DNA of 64,000 nt. Source: Erysipelatoclostridium sp. AM42-17. GTDB taxonomy: Bacteria > Bacillota_I > Bacilli_A > Erysipelotrichales > Coprobacillaceae. Below the pieces are notes generated by a model. That model had not been told where the DNA came from. It saw only the letters and a program-made list of their open reading frames with translations, and searched no databases. The DNA lies in NCBI RefSeq assembly GCF_003480255.1, contig NZ_QUIN01000001.1, positions 167,744-231,743 of the forward strand, in the 5' to 3' direction. The position numbers were made by a program, and so were the translations under genes. Shown piece by piece: positions 24,958-33,187 of this stretch (position 1 is the stretch's first letter; each line of letters begins with the position of its first letter).

Positions 24958-26276
24958 TATTTAGATACCTTTAAAACATCATGTGAAATTTCACTAATAT
25001 GAGAATTATAGAATTCTTCAACAGCCTTAATCATATAGTAAGTATCTTTGACACCAGCAGTTTCGTATGTCGAATGCATTCCAAGTTGAGGTAAACCAAT
25101 ATCTACACTATTCATTGATACTTGTGCCATAGCTATATTTCCTAAAGTACTTCCTCCTGCTTCATCAGAACGATTAGCAAAGAATTGTACTGGAACACCA
25201 GCGCGTTTACAAATATCTTTAAAAATAGCAATACTGATAGCGTCACTTGTATATTTTTGACCTGCATGTGATTTTACAACGATACCTTCATTCATATACA
25301 CACAGTTAGCTACATCTGTTTTACCTGGATGATTTGGATGAACTGCATGAGCATTATCAGCGCTAAGCATGAAACTTGAAGCCAATGCACAGTAATAATC
25401 TTCCTCAGTTTTTCCTAAAGCATTATTTACTCGACGTAACACAACATATAAGAATGTTGATCCAGCGCCTTGTTTTGTACCTGAACCAACTTCTTCGTTA
25501 TCAAAACATGCTAGTACATTAATTGATTCGTCGTTATATCCTTTTAAGAATCCTTTTAATGATGTAAATCCACATTGTAAATCATCTAAATGTTGACTAG
25601 AAATAAATTCTTCATTTGCACCCCAAATTGAAGGAGCAGTACGATTATATAGATATAAATCACTTCCATAAATATCATCAACAGAAACATTCATTTCTTT
25701 AGCAATTAATTTATTAAAATCACCTGGTTTACAATCTTGACCACCAAATAAAGGTAACATATCAATTTGTTTATTATATGCATAACCTTCATTAACAGCA
25801 CGATTCATATGAATCGCCATATTTGGAATTAAAACTAAATCACGATCAATATTAATTAATTTTGTTACAAATTGATTTCCTTCTTTTACAATAACTCTAC
25901 CAGCAATTGATAAAGGTCTATCAAACCAAGTTGCACACAACATACCACCATAACCTTCTGTGTTAAGTTGAGTATATTTTCCTTTTACTTCAATTTCTGC
26001 ATTTTCTTTAATTTTAAATGTAGGGTAATCAGTATGGGATGCCACAACATTAAATCCATAATGATCAAGTTTTTTACCTAAATTTAAAGCAATAATACTA
26101 GAATTATTACGAGTAACAAAATATTTACCACCTGGTTTAATATTCCAATTTTGACCTTCTAATAATTCTTCGTAGTTTTCTTTTTTTAATTCATTTTTAA
26201 TGTTATCCACTGCATGAAAAGCACTAGGACTTTTTTGTAAAAAAGATAACATTTCATTTGAAATTTCTTTATACAT
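24957..26276 (-). CDS. M18-family aspartyl aminopeptidase
   Basis: 439 residues of the M18 zinc aminopeptidase family, which removes N-terminal acidic or hydrophobic residues and forms large tetrahedral dodecamers. Metal ligands and catalytic residues lie in VASHTDYPTFKI, SSQHLDDL, ACFDNEEVGSGT and DNAHAVHPNHPG. The start at 26276 is chosen for GGAGG seven bases upstream; an earlier in-frame start has no RBS. Followed directly by the small membrane protein gene. Confidence 0.92.
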   Translation of the reverse strand: MYKEISNEMLSFLQKSPSAFHAVDNIKNELKKENYEELLEGQNWNIKPGGKYFVTRNNSSIIALNLGKKLDHYGFNVVASHTDYPTFKIKENAEIEVKGKYTQLNTEGYGGMLCATWFDRPLSIAGRVIVKEGNQFVTKLINIDRDLVLIPNMAIHMNRAVNEGYAYNKQIDMLPLFGGQDCKPGDFNKLIAKEMNVSVDDIYGSDLYLYNRTAPSIWGANEEFISSQHLDDLQCGFTSLKGFLKGYNDESINVLACFDNEEVGSGTKQGAGSTFLYVVLRRVNNALGKTEEDYYCALASSFMLSADNAHAVHPNHPGKTDVANCVYMNEGIVVKSHAGQKYTSDAISIAIFKDICKRAGVPVQFFANRSDEAGGSTLGNIAMAQVSMNSVDIGLPQLGMHSTYETAGVKDTYYMIKAVEEFYNSHISEISHDVLKVSK

Positions 26277-26304
26277 ATTTACGCCTCCATATGTAAGCAA
26301 TTAT

Positions 26305-26338
26305 AACATATCCTTTTGGCTTACCAAAAGGATATGTT
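26305..26338 (-). terminator. Hairpin downstream of the permease gene
   Basis: Perfect 15-bp stem AACATATCCTTTTGG (26305-26319) / CCAAAAGGATATGTT (26324-26338), loop CTTA. The T tail is weak on the minus strand, so it may be a partial terminator or a processing site. Confidence 0.6.
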
Positions 26339-26347
26339 TAAGTTATT

Positions 26348-27778
26348 TTATTGTTTTGCTTTTTCTCTTTTAGCAATATTTGGTAAAACAATTCCTAAAG
26401 CTGTTAAAACAATAGGAGCAATGATATTTAATAACATTGTAAAGATGTCAGTTGAATAAACACCTAAGATACAACAAACAGCTGTAACTAAGAAACACCA
26501 AACACCAAAGAATAAAGCAACCTTATTATTTTTAACAAATTTATATTCTGGGTTAAAACGATCATGTGCTTTACGTAAAGCAATATAAGCAACAAATACC
26601 CATAAGTAACGCATTGGCATACATACAGAATTTAACTTATTCAATTGAGCAAGTACACCTGCAGCTCCAGCTCCACCAATAATTTGAATTAAAATAATAC
26701 TTCCTGATAAAACAACAACCATTTTGATACCGTTGATATAAGCACCATATTTGTTTTGTTTTAATAATTTACTAGGAATAAATTGACGTGAATCTTCGTT
26801 TTCTAATAACATTCTAAGTGGCGCATCAATACTGATAACTAATGTTGAGAATTGACCAATCATATTACATAATGCATAGATAACTAATAAAGTATCTCCC
26901 AATCCATAATATTCACCAAGTTTTTCAAATGACCAATAAGCACCATTAGATACATATGAGTTAAATGACTCAGCACTACCATTAATTACAGATGGATCAA
27001 ACATCATACCCATTGCAACTGTTCCTAAAATAGCACAAACCATAACCATAATAGCTAATGCAATCATTCCTTTAGGGAAACCTTTACTTGGGTTTTCAAC
27101 TTTATTTACATATGGTGAAATTTTTTCACATCCACCTACAGCAAACACAAGAATTGAAAGTGAAGTAAAGTAATTAACATTAAATTGTGGAACAATCTTA
27201 TCTAAGCTAAAATCAAGTGATAAATAACCACCATTAGGATTGATTGCTGGTGCAGCAAACATCATAATGATATATAAAATTGACATAACAAACATACTTG
27301 TTCCTGCCAAAGTAGCTAATTTCTTTAAAGGATTTAATCCTCTACTTGCAACCCAACAGAAAAATAAAAATACGACTAAAGTTACTAACTGTACTGCAAT
27401 TGTAGGAAAAGAATCATAAGTTTCAGCATTTCTAAATACTGCCCAACTTAATGCTTTCAATCCTCCTGAGCTTTTACTAGCAATATATGTAACGTGACAA
27501 GCCCAGTATGTCCATCCAGCATAATAAGCTAATTTTGGTCCCATTGTTTCATGAATCCATGAACTGACACCACCACCTGATTCTTTAAAAGCAGAACCAA
27601 GTTCTCCAACCATTAAGGCATATGGTACAAAATATAATGCAAACATAAGTACCCAACTAAAGATTACTTGAATACCATTAAAGTAAACAAATCCATTTAA
27701 TACATTTCCAAAACCCCAAACGGTAGAAAATGCCATGAATGCAAGATTATACCAAACAATCTTTTTTGACTTTTCCAT
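26348..27778 (-). CDS. APC-superfamily amino acid permease (YjeM/GadC-like)
   Basis: A 476-residue transporter with about 12 membrane helices. The first helix WYNLAFMAFSTVWGFGNVL and the loop GELGSAFKESGGGVSSWIHE match the glutamate/GABA antiporter-like group of the APC family, especially YjeM. It should exchange or import an amino acid. No decarboxylase gene is adjacent, so the substrate cannot be inferred. It has its own promoter and a strong GAAGGAGG. Two copies of ATTGTATCAA flank the promoter. Confidence 0.85.
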   Translation of the reverse strand: MEKSKKIVWYNLAFMAFSTVWGFGNVLNGFVYFNGIQVIFSWVLMFALYFVPYALMVGELGSAFKESGGGVSSWIHETMGPKLAYYAGWTYWACHVTYIASKSSGGLKALSWAVFRNAETYDSFPTIAVQLVTLVVFLFFCWVASRGLNPLKKLATLAGTSMFVMSILYIIMMFAAPAINPNGGYLSLDFSLDKIVPQFNVNYFTSLSILVFAVGGCEKISPYVNKVENPSKGFPKGMIALAIMVMVCAILGTVAMGMMFDPSVINGSAESFNSYVSNGAYWSFEKLGEYYGLGDTLLVIYALCNMIGQFSTLVISIDAPLRMLLENEDSRQFIPSKLLKQNKYGAYINGIKMVVVLSGSIILIQIIGGAGAAGVLAQLNKLNSVCMPMRYLWVFVAYIALRKAHDRFNPEYKFVKNNKVALFFGVWCFLVTAVCCILGVYSTDIFTMLLNIIAPIVLTALGIVLPNIAKREKAKQ

Positions 27779-27803
27779 CTTTTTTCCTCCTTCTTTTTTA
27801 TAA

Positions 27804-27857
27804 ATTGTATCAATGTATAAACATTAGTACAATTTGACTGCCTACCCATTGTATCAA
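27804..27857 (-). promoter_or_regulatory. Permease promoter with duplicated ATTGTATCAA
   Basis: Minus-strand TTGTAC (27827-27832), 17 bases, TACAAT (27804-27809). The decamer ATTGTATCAA occurs at 27804-27813 and 27848-27857, 44 bp apart, which could be a pair of regulator sites on one face of the DNA. Confidence 0.5.
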
Positions 27858-27920
27858 AAATAGTACATTTAATCTAGATAATGTAGTAAATTTATTAGTT
27901 TAATAAAATTTAACACAAAA

Positions 27921-27949
27921 TAAAAAAAGGTTTTGATTTTCAAAACCTT
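27921..27949 (-). terminator. xpt terminator
   Basis: 10-bp stem AAGGTTTTGA (27927-27936) / TCAAAACCTT (27940-27949), followed on the minus strand by seven T residues. It overlaps the xpt stop codon. Confidence 0.9.
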
Positions 27950-28523
27950 ATTTAAAAACGATTTCACCTGTTTTTTCATCCATACTTTCAACAATTGCAA
28001 GTGACTCTAAATGAACTCCACGGTCTCTTATAAATTTTCCACCAGGTTGGAATCCCTTTTCAATAACAATTCCAGCACCTGCGACTTTAGCACCCGCACC
28101 TTGGACAAGATCAATTAAACCTTCTAATGCTTTTCCATTTGCTAAAAAGTCATCAATAATTAAAACTTTATCGTCTTTTCCTAAATACTCTTTAGAAACA
28201 ATAATATCATAAACACGTCCATGCGTATAAGATTCAACCTTTGTTGTATAAACATCACCAGCAATATTTTTAGTTTGCGATTTTTTAGCAAAAACAACAG
28301 GTACATCAAATACTTCTGCAACAATACAAGCAATTCCAATCCCAGAAGCTTCAATCGTCAATATTTTATTAATTTCTTCATTTGCAAAACGTTTTTTAAA
28401 TTCTAAGCCCATCTCATGAAATAATTTGACATCCATTTGGTGATTTAAAAAACTATCAACTTTTAGTACATTTCCTTCCTTTATTTTTCCATCTTTACGA
28501 ATACGTTCTTTTAAAAGTTCCAT
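27948..28523 (-). CDS. xpt: Xanthine phosphoribosyltransferase
   Basis: Converts xanthine and PRPP to XMP for purine salvage. The 191 residues and the PRPP-binding loop [16 protein letters not shown] match Xpt, as do the N-terminal [19 protein letters not shown] and the C-terminal [16 protein letters not shown]. In Bacillus the gene is behind a guanine riboswitch with pbuX downstream. Here it is monocistronic with a plain promoter 45-73 bases upstream, and I see no riboswitch fold in the short leader. Confidence 0.95.
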   Translation of the reverse strand: MELLKERIRKDGKIKEGNVLKVDSFLNHQMDVKLFHEMGLEFKKRFANEEINKILTIEASGIGIACIVAEVFDVPVVFAKKSQTKNIAGDVYTTKVESYTHGRVYDIIVSKEYLGKDDKVLIIDDFLANGKALEGLIDLVQGAGAKVAGAGIVIEKGFQPGGKFIRDRGVHLESLAIVESMDEKTGEIVFK

Positions 28524-28567
28524 TGCACTACTCCACTTTCCTATTTCTATGATTTTTTATACTGTAT

Positions 28568-28596
28568 ATAATAGCATTATAAAATTTACTATTCAA
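28568..28596 (-). promoter_or_regulatory. xpt promoter
   Basis: Minus strand TTGAAT (28591-28596), 17 bases, TATTAT (28568-28573). The leader of roughly 40 bases is too short for a purine riboswitch. Confidence 0.65.
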
Positions 28597-28620
28597 GAAC
28601 TAATGATTGATTATCCATAA

Positions 28621-28651
28621 AAAAAGAAAGTTGTTTATCAACTTTCTTTTT
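28621..28651 (-). terminator. Terminator of the trigger-factor-like gene
   Basis: 13-bp stem AAAAAGAAAGTTG (28621-28633) / CAACTTTCTTTTT (28639-28651), loop TTTAT, T tail on the minus strand. It directly abuts the stop codon. Confidence 0.85.
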
Positions 28652-29599
28652 TTATTTTATTTTTGCACTATTTAAAACAAATTGGCTTGCTTTAACACGA
28701 GAAAAGTCATGTTTTAAATCTTCCATATTAACTTTTTCTAATACTTGTTCTTTAGTCATTTGATTTTGTGCTGCAATCATATCTAATTGTTGATCAATTT
28801 CTTCTTGAGTTGCTTCAATTGCTTCTGCTTCAACAATAGCGTCAATAACAGCTTCAAAAATTGCTTGTTGTTTAGCATTTGGTTCAATTTGTTGACGGAA
28901 TGCTTCTTCATTAGTCCCCATCATTTGTAAATATTGTTCAAACGCTAATCCTTGACGTGCTAATTCCATTTGCATATGTTGAATTTGTAAATTCAATGCA
29001 CGATCAATATCTTCTTTTTCCACTTCTACTTCACAAGCTTCAATAAGTTGTTGGAAAATTGAATTTTCTACTTGTGCTTGGTATTGTTGATCATGTTGTC
29101 CTTGAATTTGATTTTTCATTTGTTCTCTTAATTGATCAACAGTTGATAAGTTAGGTATATTTAATGAAGCTACAAATTCGTCATCTAATTGTGAATCTTT
29201 CTTATTTTCAATTTTATGTACAGTAACTTTGAAAACAACATCAGCACCAGCTAAGTCAGCAGCACCATAGTTTTCTGGGAAAGTTAAATTTAATTCTCTT
29301 GTTTCACCTTTAGACATCCCAATCATTTGTTCTTCAAATCCTGGTATAAATTGTCCAGATCCAATTTCTAATTGATGATTTTCAGCTTTTCCACCTTCAA
29401 AAGCAACACCATCTTTAAATCCTTCAAAATCAATTGTTGTCACATCACCATTTTCAACAGGTCCATCTTTTTCAACAAATGTTGGATTTTGTGCCACGAA
29501 CGCAGCTAATTGTTGTTCTAATTCTTCTTCAGTGACATTGTGTTTTTCAACGTTTACTTCAATATCCTTATACTGACCTAATTTATTTACTTTACTCAT
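28652..29599 (-). CDS. Trigger-factor-like chaperone lacking the ribosome-binding domain
   Basis: 315 residues. Residues about 1-135 are an FKBP-type peptidyl-prolyl isomerase domain of the trigger factor kind (TIDFEGFKDGVAFEGGKAEN, GSGQFIPGFEEQMIGM, FPENYGAADLAG). They are followed by the helical, substrate-cradling C-terminal domain (DEFVASLNIPNLSTVDQLRE onward). The N-terminal domain of about 110-140 residues that docks on ribosomal protein L23 is absent. The sequence begins where the PPIase domain of Tig begins, and no reading frame upstream encodes the missing part. A promoter and AAAGGAAA RBS fit the start. It is probably a cytosolic folding factor or a second Tig paralogue. Confidence 0.85.
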   Translation of the reverse strand: MSKVNKLGQYKDIEVNVEKHNVTEEELEQQLAAFVAQNPTFVEKDGPVENGDVTTIDFEGFKDGVAFEGGKAENHQLEIGSGQFIPGFEEQMIGMSKGETRELNLTFPENYGAADLAGADVVFKVTVHKIENKKDSQLDDEFVASLNIPNLSTVDQLREQMKNQIQGQHDQQYQAQVENSIFQQLIEACEVEVEKEDIDRALNLQIQHMQMELARQGLAFEQYLQMMGTNEEAFRQQIEPNAKQQAIFEAVIDAIVEAEAIEATQEEIDQQLDMIAAQNQMTKEQVLEKVNMEDLKHDFSRVKASQFVLNSAKIK

Positions 29600-29629
29600 A
29601 TCTATTTCCTTTCAAATTGAGATAGCCTT

Positions 29630-29657
29630 ATTGTAACATAAAACACAAAATTAACAA
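29630..29657 (-). promoter_or_regulatory. Promoter of the trigger-factor-like gene
   Basis: Minus strand TTGTTA (29652-29657), 16 bases, extended -10 TGTTACAAT (core 29630-29635). Confidence 0.65.
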
Positions 29658-29681
29658 TAAAAAACACATCATATGATGTGT
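29658..29681 (-). terminator. SDR gene terminator
   Basis: Perfect palindrome ACACATCATATGATGTGT (29664-29681) followed on the minus strand by TTTTT. It begins 5 bases after the SDR stop codon. Confidence 0.8.
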
Positions 29682-29686
29682 CTTTA

Positions 29687-30487
29687 TTAAGGTCTTAATC
29701 CTAGTCCACCTTCTAAAGTAATGGTTTCCCCTGTCATATATTTAAAATCAGGATTAGCAAGCTGTACACATACACGACCAATTTCTAATTCATTATTACC
29801 AAAATGTCCCATTGGTGGTGTAGCAACGTTAGCTTTAAATGCTTCAGGATAATCGTTAGCAAATTTTTCTAATTGGGCAGTCCATGCTAATGGGCATACA
29901 ACATTGACATTAATACCATCTTTTGCCCATTCATTTGCAGCAACACGTGATAATCCACGAATTCCTTCCTTAGCTGCAGCATAAGAACATTGACCATAAT
30001 TTCCAAATAATCCTGCACCTGATGCAAAGTTTACAACAGAACCTTGAGTTTCCTTTAAATAAGGATAACATGCTTTCATATAATAAAATGCTGCATATAA
30101 TCCTGAATACATAGCTAAATTAAATTGATCTGTTGTATGTTGTGCTAAAGGTACACCTGAAGCTGAAGCTTGAGCATTGTTAATTAACACATCAATACGA
30201 CCAAATTCATCCATAGCTTTTTTAACAACATTACCTACAACAGTTTCATTATCAGCACCTGCATTAACATCTGCTTGAACTATTAGAACTTTTACATTAT
30301 ATAATCTTTCTAGTTCCTCTTTAGCAGCTTCCAATTTAGCTACATTACGCCCTGTAATGACAAGGTTAGCTCCTTCTTTAGCATAAGCAGTTGCAATACC
30401 ATAACCAATTGATCCACAACTACCATCTTGCAAAACAGCACGACCAGCACCAGTAATAATAGCTGTCTTTCCAGTTAAAAATCCCAT
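29687..30487 (-). CDS. Short-chain dehydrogenase/reductase
   Basis: A 266-residue NAD(P)-dependent SDR. The active-site Tyr and Lys lie in CSYAAAKEGI, the Ser in NFASGAG and the NNAQ motif at LINNAQAS. The nucleotide-binding loop is longer than the classical TGxxxGIG: it reads TGAGRAVLQDGSCGSIGYG, with the helix starting at GSIGYGIA, somewhat like FabI-type enzymes. The substrate is unknown; the family includes acyl-ACP, sugar and steroid oxidoreductases. It ends with its own terminator. Confidence 0.85.
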   Translation of the reverse strand: MGFLTGKTAIITGAGRAVLQDGSCGSIGYGIATAYAKEGANLVITGRNVAKLEAAKEELERLYNVKVLIVQADVNAGADNETVVGNVVKKAMDEFGRIDVLINNAQASASGVPLAQHTTDQFNLAMYSGLYAAFYYMKACYPYLKETQGSVVNFASGAGLFGNYGQCSYAAAKEGIRGLSRVAANEWAKDGINVNVVCPLAWTAQLEKFANDYPEAFKANVATPPMGHFGNNELEIGRVCVQLANPDFKYMTGETITLEGGLGLRP

Positions 30488-30584
30488 CTCAAAATTCTCC
30501 TTTCAATTCATTTCTTATTTTAAGCGCTATAATAATATTATCATAATTCATAATAAATTACTACTAATGTGATAATATCGAAAG

Positions 30585-31517
30585 CTATTTTAAATATCTT
30601 TCTATTTTCTCTTTATTTAACTTTTCGCCTATAACAATAATAATTTGTTGTCCAAGATCTATTGGCTTTGTAATGATATCATCATCTGTAGCATTAATTT
30701 CTAACCACTGACCCTCTCTTTCTATAAAGCCTTTTATTCTTAATACTTGTCCACAACCAGGATCATTAAAAATTTGTTTAATCCGTTCTTTTAAAATATG
30801 AATATCTAAATTGACATGTAAAAAATAAGTTGATTCAAAGCCACTTTGAATAGATGTAATATCCTTAACATAAGGTTCAATCTTATATCCACGTTTTTCT
30901 ATAATTTGATAATCATCATCTGTAAAATTTTCAAATTTTTTTATTAAAACATCTTCTTTATTTATACATTTTCGACATTGTATTTGTTTTAAAAACTCAT
31001 TGATACCCTGCAATGTATGTTCGATATCACTTTGACTTGCTTCATCGACTCTGCTTAAAATGATTGTTCCTGCGTTTGCAATTTGACTTGCTAACATTTT
31101 TTTTGCATGTAAAGAAAGGTGATTAGATAATTTAGCATTAACAATGGTAATAACACTGCCAATTTCATACCAACTAGACAGTGGATCTTCATGAAGCACA
31201 TCGAAAAACTCATCGACATCATAAATCCCCGATGGCTCCACTATAATATGATCAAACCCTTGCATCTTCATCGCAATTAATTTTGTTTTAAAACGACGTC
31301 TATGACAATCTTCATCACACCCACCGGCTATCATTTCTATTTCTAGCTGACCTTGAAATGTTTGGTCTAATAGCATCATATCAACATTGACAGCGCCATA
31401 ATCATTTTCAATAATCCCCACTTTATTTCCCTGATCAATCAAATACAGAGCATATTCTTTTATAAAAGTTGTTTTTCCAGAACCCAAAAAGCCAGTCACT
31501 AAATCTATTTTTATCAT
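30585..31517 (-). CDS. CobW/COG0523-family GTPase with altered metal motif
   Basis: A 310-residue G3E GTPase, the group of metallochaperones and insertases for zinc, cobalt or other metals. Walker A is GFLGSGKTT (9-17), followed by ENDYG (37-41) and EPSGIYD, with a base-recognition SRVDE. The family's usual CxCC metal site after GG is replaced by GGCDEDCHRR (Cys67, Cys71, His72). The C-terminal CobW_C region is present (about 210-300). No metal transporter is adjacent, so the client is unknown. Located between the SDR gene and the aldo/keto reductase operon. Confidence 0.83.
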   Translation of the reverse strand: MIKIDLVTGFLGSGKTTFIKEYALYLIDQGNKVGIIENDYGAVNVDMMLLDQTFQGQLEIEMIAGGCDEDCHRRRFKTKLIAMKMQGFDHIIVEPSGIYDVDEFFDVLHEDPLSSWYEIGSVITIVNAKLSNHLSLHAKKMLASQIANAGTIILSRVDEASQSDIEHTLQGINEFLKQIQCRKCINKEDVLIKKFENFTDDDYQIIEKRGYKIEPYVKDITSIQSGFESTYFLHVNLDIHILKERIKQIFNDPGCGQVLRIKGFIEREGQWLEINATDDDIITKPIDLGQQIIIVIGEKLNKEKIERYLK

Positions 31518-31574
31518 TGTATCCTCCTGATCTATTATGTCTGTTTATGCAAATAATTATAATACAAAATAAAA

Positions 31575-31622
31575 AAGAAACAAATGATGTGATTACAAAG
31601 TCATTCACATCACATGTTTCTT
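31575..31622 (-). terminator. Terminator after the aldo/keto reductase gene
   Basis: Long stem, AAGAAACA..TGATGTGA with TCACATCA..TGTTTCTT and a two-base internal mismatch, loop of about 12, then a run of T residues on the minus strand. Confidence 0.8.
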
Positions 31623-31623
31623 A

Positions 31624-32610
31624 TTATTTATTACTAGCCATCACTCCAACTAATGCATGAGGAACATAAAGTTCTTCTAAATAATTCATTTCATCATCAC
31701 TTAATATCAAGTTTGTTGCCTTAACAGCTCCATCGATATGAGATGTTTTTGTTGCTCCAACAATAGGTGAACATACTTTATTCATAAGCCACGCAAGTGA
31801 GATTTCAGTCATGGACACATTTTTCTTTTGTGATAATTCTTCAACACGTTTTATTATTTTTAAATCTGCATCAGCAGTTGCATCGTACTTCCCTTTAGCA
31901 TAAGTATCTTCTTGCATACGTTTAGATGATTCACCAGGATGTTTAGCAAGTCTACCTGAAGCAAGTGAGCTATATGGTGTCAAAGCAACGTTATGTAAAT
32001 CACAATATGGTTTCATTTCTCTTTCTTCTTCTCTAAAAATTAAATTGTAATGACCTTGGACAGATACAAAAGGTGCCCAACCATTTCGTTTGGCTATTTC
32101 ATTTGCTTTTGCTATTTGCCATGCATAACAGTTTGATACACCAATATATCTTACTTTACCTTGACGAACCACCTCATTTAAAGCCTCTAGAGTCTCTTCA
32201 ATAGGTGTCAAATTATCCCAAGCATGAAGAATATATAAATCCACATAATCCATTTGCAATCTTTTTAAACTATTATTTAAACATGTTTCTATATGTTCTT
32301 TAGCAGTAATCCCCTGTTGAATTTGTTCTTTAGTTCTACCATGAAATTTTGTAGCAATCACTACATCCGCTCTATTTGCATATTCCTTTATAGCTTTACC
32401 AAGATAAATCTCACTCGTTCCACCTTGATATGCCATAGCAGTATCAAAGAAATTAATTCCTTGATCTAAAGCATACTTAATCATCTTTTTAGATTCATCG
32501 TATGGTAATGTCCAAGAATGCATTCCTTTACTAGCATCACCAAATCCCATACACCCCAAACACACTTTAGATACTTTTAAATCAGTATTACCTAATTGCA
32601 CATATTTCAT
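31624..32610 (-). CDS. Aldo/keto reductase
   Basis: A 328-residue NADPH-dependent aldo/keto reductase with the TIM-barrel signature. The catalytic tetrad lies in NFFDTAMAYQGGTSE (Asp, Tyr), DVVIATKFHG (Lys) and LYILHAWDN (His). It belongs to the YakC/Tas-like group by the N-terminal RLGNTDLKVSKVCLG-like start. It reduces aldehydes or ketones; the substrate is unknown. It starts one base after the upstream histidine phosphatase gene, so it is the third gene of an operon. Confidence 0.9.
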   Translation of the reverse strand: MKYVQLGNTDLKVSKVCLGCMGFGDASKGMHSWTLPYDESKKMIKYALDQGINFFDTAMAYQGGTSEIYLGKAIKEYANRADVVIATKFHGRTKEQIQQGITAKEHIETCLNNSLKRLQMDYVDLYILHAWDNLTPIEETLEALNEVVRQGKVRYIGVSNCYAWQIAKANEIAKRNGWAPFVSVQGHYNLIFREEEREMKPYCDLHNVALTPYSSLASGRLAKHPGESSKRMQEDTYAKGKYDATADADLKIIKRVEELSQKKNVSMTEISLAWLMNKVCSPIVGATKTSHIDGAVKATNLILSDDEMNYLEELYVPHALVGVMASNK

Positions 32611-32611
32611 T

Positions 32612-33187
32612 CTACTTACCTCCTTGTCTAATCACTTCTTTTAATGAAAATTGATGTTGATTGTATGTATAAACAAAAATACAACAATTACCAAATCCTT
32701 TTTTTAATTCTTCCATTGGATCTTGAATTGCACGTAAAAAATTAAAACATGCAACGCCATGAGAAACAGCCAAAACTGTTTGATGATCCTCCTTTTCCAT
32801 GATGTCAGTGAGTGTTTTTACCATTCTATCACGCACATCATTAGGTGACTCTCCACCAAATTGAAGATAGAATGTTTCACAATCTTGAGGAGTTAAATGG
32901 GAATTCAATCTTTCACTTTCTGCTTCAAGTTGTCCATAATACATCTCTTTTAAGCCTTTTAAACGTTGATAAGGCATATTTACCACATTTTCTAAAGTAT
33001 CACTACTACGTTCGCTTGTTGAACAATAAGCATGATCAAATTGAATATGATTTTGTCTAAAATATTCTCCCGCACGCTTTGCTTGTTGTATTCCTTTTTG
33101 AGTAAGTGGTGAATCACACCATCCTTGAATACGATGTTGTAAATTAAATTGTGTTTCTCCATGTCTCATTAAATATAAAGTTTTCAT
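32612..33187 (-). CDS. Histidine phosphatase family protein
   Basis: 191 residues. The phosphoglycerate-mutase-type catalytic motif LMRHGETQFN is at the N-terminus, and the second His is in VLAVSHGVAC. Such small members are usually phosphatases of sugar phosphates or nucleotide precursors, not glycolytic mutases. The start at 33187 is chosen because its ATGA overlaps the stop of the upstream gene and GGAG precedes it. Middle gene of a three-gene operon. Confidence 0.88.
   Translation of the reverse strand: MKTLYLMRHGETQFNLQHRIQGWCDSPLTQKGIQQAKRAGEYFRQNHIQFDHAYCSTSERSSDTLENVVNMPYQRLKGLKEMYYGQLEAESERLNSHLTPQDCETFYLQFGGESPNDVRDRMVKTLTDIMEKEDHQTVLAVSHGVACFNFLRAIQDPMEELKKGFGNCCIFVYTYNQHQFSLKEVIRQGGK

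Noticed and set aside
28524-28600. Possible purine riboswitch upstream of xpt
   Set aside because: The leader is only about 40 bases and lacks the conserved three-way junction sequences of guanine riboswitches.
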